In this document: one piece after another, positions 60,267-64,000 of the stretch
How the letters are laid out: every line of letters starts with the position of its first letter
Numbering within the stretch: the stretch's first letter is position 1
Origin: Oceanospirillum sp048268485
GTDB taxonomy: Bacteria; Pseudomonadota; Gammaproteobacteria; Pseudomonadales; Halomonadaceae
Length of the DNA: 64,000 nucleotides
Assembly: GCA_048268485.1 (NCBI GenBank)
Contig: JBLWVL010000017.1
Coordinates: 7,009-71,008, forward strand
Direction of reading: 5' to 3'
Translations under genes and position numbers: made by a program
The notes under the pieces: model-generated
What the model was told of the DNA's origin: nothing
What the model saw: only the letters and a program-made list of their open reading frames with translations
Database searches by the model: none

Positions 60267-61216
60267 TGACCGTTCATAAGGTATTAAACCGCGATGAGAC
60301 CACGATCTCTGATAAACCTTTCACACTATCGGATTCAAATACAACCGGGACTATCCGACAAAAAACCAACAACAGGCCAACTCCGATGCAGCGTTTTTTA
60401 AAGTTATTTATGGCAGGGCCTGCCAAACCCGGCGATGCTTTTGGCGATCCGGGTCAGGGCAGCAGTCTGGCGATCAGCATGATAACAGCACTGACTCTGA
60501 TAGGGCTCTGGTTTATCGCGACAACTTTAGGCTGGGTTGAACCTCTTTTTCTGCCCTCCCCAGGAGCTGTTGTCAGTCGTTTTTGGGAAGTACTGACCGT
60601 CGGCTTTGCCAACGCTACTCTGCTGGAACATACCGGTTGGAGCATGATGCGGGTATTCGGTGCGTTTACGCTGGCCCTGATCACAGCAGTGCCAATCGGC
60701 ATTTTTATGGGAGTGAATCGAATCGGTCGCGGGTTATTTGACCCTATTATCGAATTTTATCGTCCACTACCACCACTGGCTTATCTACCTCTGGTGATCA
60801 TCTGGATGGGGATTGGTGAAAGCTCGAAAGTGGTACTCATCTATATGGCAATCTTTGCCCCTATGGCACTGAGTGCCCGGGCAGGCGTTAAATCCGTCGC
60901 CATTGAGCAGATCCATGCCGCATACTCAATGGGTGCTTCCCGCTGGCAGGTGGTACGCCATATCATCCTGAAAAGTGCTCTGCCGGAGATCCTGACAGGT
61001 ATGCGTATCGGCATCGGTTTTGGCTGGACCACCCTAGTAGCCGCCGAGATGGTCGCCGCCCAGGCCGGATTAGGCTTTATGGTGTTGAATGCTGCAGAGT
61101 TTCTGGTGACCGATGTGGTGATTATGGGCATCATTGTGATCGGGATTATCGCCTACCTGTTTGACCTGCTGATGCGTTACGCCGAACGAAAATTGGTGCC
61201 ATGGAAAGGGCAGTAG
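60266..61216 (+). CDS. tauC: Taurine ABC transporter permease
   Basis: 316 aa with about six membrane helices and the BPD permease EAA loop (IEQIHAAYSMGASRWQVVRH). The N-terminus is about 45 residues longer than a minimal SsuC-type permease (VHKVLNRDETTISDKPF). Ends YAERKLVPWKGQ, typical of TauC. Completes the importer; nothing like tauD follows. Confidence 0.93.
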   Translation: MTVHKVLNRDETTISDKPFTLSDSNTTGTIRQKTNNRPTPMQRFLKLFMAGPAKPGDAFGDPGQGSSLAISMITALTLIGLWFIATTLGWVEPLFLPSPGAVVSRFWEVLTVGFANATLLEHTGWSMMRVFGAFTLALITAVPIGIFMGVNRIGRGLFDPIIEFYRPLPPLAYLPLVIIWMGIGESSKVVLIYMAIFAPMALSARAGVKSVAIEQIHAAYSMGASRWQVVRHIILKSALPEILTGMRIGIGFGWTTLVAAEMVAAQAGLGFMVLNAAEFLVTDVVIMGIIVIGIIAYLFDLLMRYAERKLVPWKGQ

Positions 61217-61299
61217 TAAGAGGTTCGATAATTTCTTCCATTTTATGGAATCTATGCCACACCTGCCCATCGCGGCGGGGTGGTATATAAAACCAGACA

Positions 61300-61345
61300 G
61301 ACTTACTCACCTTTAAAAACAAGACTTACTCACCTCAAAAAACAA
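61300..61345. repeat. Tandem 23-bp imperfect repeat
   Basis: GACTTACTCACCTTTAAAAA-CAA (61300-61322) and GACTTACTCACCTCAAAAAA-CAA (61323-61345) lie head to tail with two differences, in the 521-bp gap after tauC. Confidence 0.85.
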
Positions 61346-61371
61346 ACAGCTTCAACCCTTTTAGCTGCAAC

Positions 61372-61409
61372 ACCCCAGCTTAGAACAAATACCCCAGCTT
61401 AGAACAAAT
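61372..61409. repeat. Tandem 19-bp exact repeat
   Basis: ACCCCAGCTTAGAACAAAT occurs twice in direct succession (61372-61390, 61391-61409). The remainder of 61217-61737 is AT-rich and holds the presumed promoter of the chemoreceptor gene; no gene seen. Confidence 0.9.
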
Positions 61410-61737
61410 ATAACTCCCCCCCAAATCGGACAACGACCCGCAAGTAGTTACATATCACTTATACACCGTAATACATTTTGACAAAAAAAAACTTTTTTGG
61501 TATATAATCCACCTCATTAGACTGATAACCAAACACGAGTAAAATAAAGTATTGCAACCAATATCAATTGGATTTGGATAAAGACCTATCTAATTGATTA
61601 TTAGTTCACTACGGAAATTTAAAATATGCAAACTAACCATATACCCGCCCCTTCATAATAACGCCATCGCATCCTCCAAGTACTATACAAAAAACACTTA
61701 TAAAACCATACAAAAAGTAGCTATAAAGACAAAAGTC

Positions 61738-63321
61738 ATGACAAACACCACAAGACAAAGCGGACATGAAATTACCTTTTCTGCTGATGAGAAATTAATC
61801 ACAACAACTGATCTCCAAGGGGATATTACATTTGTAAATGATGATTTTGTGAAGGTTTCCGGGTATTCAAGAAAAGAACTGATAGGTCAGCATCACAATA
61901 TAATCAGACATCCTTCTATGCCAAAGGAGGCCTTCGCTGATCTCTGGAGCACCATCAAATCTGGCCGTTCATGGCGTGGAATGGTTAAGAACAAATGTAA
62001 AAATGGGGATTACTACTGGGTAGATGCTTATGTGACACCTATTTTAGATAAAAATGGTAATGTTATAGAGTATCAGTCTGTTAGGAGCTTACCTTCAAAA
62101 GAAGCAAAGGAAAGAGCAGAAATTGAATATGCAAAATGGCTAGAAAATAAAAAGCCGACAGGTACCTTCAACTCTGTTTTTTCTTGGGAAAATAAGGTAA
62201 AAATATCAGCAGCTTTACCTTGCCTGATCATCTCTCTATTTAATATTTTAAACAAAGATTACGCACAGGCAGCACTGTTAGTATTAGCTACTTTCTTTTC
62301 AGTGATGGCTTTACATTATTTATTCTCACCATTTAGATCATTCTATGACGAATGCAGAAAAATATCAGGACACCCTGTACTGACATATTTATTTACAGGC
62401 CGTCATGATGAGTTAGGCGTATTTAACTACGCCTTAACAACAAGAATGACTGAAATGAGGGCAATAATCGCCAGATTAGATAATACTTGTTTCTATATAA
62501 GACGCTCAAAAGATCGCTCTGACCATTGTGTTCAGGATGCTACAGAGGCTGTTTCAGGCCAGGAGCAGCATGTTAACGAGATATCTCTTGCAATGACTAA
62601 AATGTTGGCCAGCCAAGAAAAAGTTGCCGACGCATCATCAAGTACTCTAGCTGCTGTCAGGGAGTCCCGGGAGGCTACCATGAAGGGGCGGGAGCAGTTA
62701 GGCCTAATGGTAAGTTCAATAAACCAACTGGCCCAAACGCTTGAACAAACACGCAATACCGTAAGCGAACTGGCTGAGCGTAGCGAGAACATTGGTAAAG
62801 TTATTGACGTAATTACCGAGATAGCAGATCAAACAAATTTACTTGCATTAAACGCCGCGATCGAGGCCGCAAGAGCAGGTGAAACAGGGCGAGGCTTTGC
62901 CGTCGTTGCCGACGAAGTAAGAAGCCTGGCCCACAGAACACAGGAGTCGACCCAAGATATTAGGGATATTATTGCAGAACTCAAAACAGGAACTGTTGCT
63001 TGCGTTACCTCTATCGAAGAAGGCGTTGAAGTTTCAGAGGCGACTGTTACACAGGCTGATGATACAGATAGAGCTTTTCAGCTAATACTTTCTTCTGTGC
63101 AAAATATCTTCAGTTTGGTCAATGATGTCGACAGCTCAATGGTTGAGCAATCAGCAATCAGCGAGGAAACAGGCCAATTGATGAATATAGTCAAAAGTAG
63201 TGCAGACCTGGCTGTAGAGTCAAATCAGACTTTTAATGTACATGGTGAAAAGTTAGGGCGTCACTTAGACAGCCTTGACCTACTGACACGCCACTTTACC
63301 ATTAGCTTAAATCAGAGGTAA
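61738..63321 (+). CDS. PAS-containing methyl-accepting chemoreceptor (Aer-like)
   Basis: 527 aa from ATG 61738 (family start, MTNTTRQSGHEITF; upstream in-frame sequence to 61594 is not conserved-looking). N-terminal PAS (FVKVSGYSRKELIGQHHNII, RHPSMPKEAFADLWSTIKSG), two close membrane helices near residues 165-205, and a cytosolic signalling domain with NLLALNAAIEAARAGE and GRGFAVVADEVRSLA. Topology matches Aer energy-taxis receptors. More AT-rich than the tau genes beside it. No CheW-binding pentapeptide tail. Confidence 0.92.
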   Translation: MTNTTRQSGHEITFSADEKLITTTDLQGDITFVNDDFVKVSGYSRKELIGQHHNIIRHPSMPKEAFADLWSTIKSGRSWRGMVKNKCKNGDYYWVDAYVTPILDKNGNVIEYQSVRSLPSKEAKERAEIEYAKWLENKKPTGTFNSVFSWENKVKISAALPCLIISLFNILNKDYAQAALLVLATFFSVMALHYLFSPFRSFYDECRKISGHPVLTYLFTGRHDELGVFNYALTTRMTEMRAIIARLDNTCFYIRRSKDRSDHCVQDATEAVSGQEQHVNEISLAMTKMLASQEKVADASSSTLAAVRESREATMKGREQLGLMVSSINQLAQTLEQTRNTVSELAERSENIGKVIDVITEIADQTNLLALNAAIEAARAGETGRGFAVVADEVRSLAHRTQESTQDIRDIIAELKTGTVACVTSIEEGVEVSEATVTQADDTDRAFQLILSSVQNIFSLVNDVDSSMVEQSAISEETGQLMNIVKSSADLAVESNQTFNVHGEKLGRHLDSLDLLTRHFTISLNQR

Positions 63322-63403
63322 TAGCGGTGAAGACACTCTAGGCAAGCGTCAAAACGCATGCTTAGAGTGCAAATAAACTTATGCAAATAAGGATAAGAGA
63401 AAA

Positions 63404-63781
63404 TCACAAAGCCAATTCAACCCTGTGACATTTACGCTGCCAGCTACGCTCAAAGAAATAGTAAGCCACCGTGTTAAAACAGGGTTCTACAGCAGCAACC
63501 AGACCGCCCACCAGAAAATCACCAGACAACAGATAACTCACGATAAAAGCAACACTGAAGTGAACCGCAGCAAAACTGCTGGTTTTGATCCGAGCTGAAG
63601 CCACCAGCTTTAATACCTGAAAACGGCTCCAGGCCTTTTCGTGGAAGTAGAAAGCAACAGTGTTAACCGCCGGTTCCAGCAAAGCAATCAGACTACCGAT
63701 GATGATGTCGCCAGTCAGCACATATGCCAAGGTGAAAGCAATCGTGAAGTGAATCGCCGCAAAACTAAGTGCCTTTTTCAT
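63404..63781 (-). CDS. DUF2061 tandem-repeat membrane protein
   Basis: 125 aa made of two DUF2061 repeats: SFAAIHFTIAFTLAYVLTGD with LEPAVNTVAFYFHEKAW, then SFAAVHFSVAFIVSYLLSGD with VEPCFNTVAYYFFERSW. Each has two helices, so four membrane segments. Family function unknown. A decayed partial copy lies at 53433-53516. Confidence 0.9.
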   Translation of the reverse strand: MKKALSFAAIHFTIAFTLAYVLTGDIIIGSLIALLEPAVNTVAFYFHEKAWSRFQVLKLVASARIKTSSFAAVHFSVAFIVSYLLSGDFLVGGLVAAVEPCFNTVAYYFFERSWQRKCHRVELAL

Positions 63782-63841
63782 ATCGCCCGCCTTACCCAGT
63801 TAACCAGAACTATCATTGAATACAGATATATTATTGATAAA

Positions 63842-64000
63842 GATTCTTATTTGCGATACTCGATAGTTTCGATGGGCTTGATAGGTTTTGGCTATATCAC
63901 GGAGCAAGAACTTTTGTCAGCCATTAATGAGCCTTGGATAGAGGTTGTTCTGTTGTATCTGGTCAAGCACCTGCCGGATATCAGCAAGACGCTGCCTTGG
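63842..64000 (+). other. Open coding-like stretch at the window edge, possibly a LysR C-terminal remnant
   Basis: The plus strand reads RYSIVSMGLIGFGYITEQEL then LSAINEPWIEV and KHLPDISKTLPW, open to the window end. The GLxxGYxxE pattern recalls the late effector domain of LysR proteins, but no start or upstream domain precedes it, so a truncated remnant is the best guess. Low confidence; the rest lies outside. Confidence 0.2.

Noticed and set aside
61238..61252. TTCCAT-TTT-ATGGAA hairpin after tauC as a terminator
   Set aside because: AT-rich 6-bp stem without a following T-run; too weak to call.

Overview
The window looks like chromosomal DNA of a marine, salt-adapted gammaproteobacterium of the Oceanospirillaceae type. 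The basis is protein character only: a TeaABCD-type ectoine importer, a taurine-to-isethionate module, a very long GdhB-type glutamate dehydrogenase, RMF, RlmKL fusion, class 2 PyrD and a Bat operon. The genus cannot be fixed from sequence alone. I saw no rRNA, tRNA, CRISPR array or intact IS element.

Layout. 1-3801: a hybrid sensor kinase (5' end outside the window) followed by a REC/degenerate GGDEF/EAL c-di-GMP phosphodiesterase. 3902-7439 (-): teaABCD ectoine TRAP importer. 7902-19338: housekeeping genes pdxB, a WGR mini-protein, a glutaredoxin-like protein, rlmKL, rmf, pyrD, DUF2835 and gdhB. 19815-27148 (+): moxR, DUF58, DUF4381, batA, a batB/batC fusion and batD. 27300-32159: trmA, a TetR/FabF divergent pair and an unknown membrane protein. 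32160-34976: a small accessory island built from phage debris (a frameshifted lambda gpC-like S49 protease, a P22-type antirepressor with two nonsense codons, an unassigned decayed stretch), an apparently intact TumE-type toxin-antitoxin pair and an unknown AT-rich gene. 34977-39590: DksA-like, YdcH-like, PACE efflux with LysR, murI and mtgA. 39696-42278: a lipoprotein plus DUF1501 Tat protein pair. 42388-46062 (-): TonB receptor and secreted siderophore-type esterase behind a Fur box. 46304-53315: map with a ParD-like gene, GFA protein, LysR/EamA pair, DUF3365 haem protein, Trp-rich protein, Blc lipocalin and an unknown Cys-rich exported protein.

53599-61216 is the most coherent metabolic unit: tpa, isfD, isfE, tauR (-) and divergent tauABC (+). 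Taurine would be imported, its amino group moved to pyruvate, sulfoacetaldehyde reduced to isethionate and isethionate exported, so taurine is used for nitrogen while carbon and sulfur are excreted; no Xsc or TauD is present here. Between tauR and tauA lie three spaced copies of a CTGGACCTA-like motif, and upstream of isfE is a nested inverted repeat that may occlude its ribosome site. The block has an intact two-repeat DUF2061 gene on the right (63404-63781) and an approximately 84-bp decayed copy of that gene on the left (53433-53516). A PAS-containing Aer-like chemoreceptor lies between tauC and DUF2061. The likeliest under-described items are the isfE leader, the duplicated DUF2061 borders, an orphan terminator upstream of rmf and the exported Cys-rich protein at 52011.
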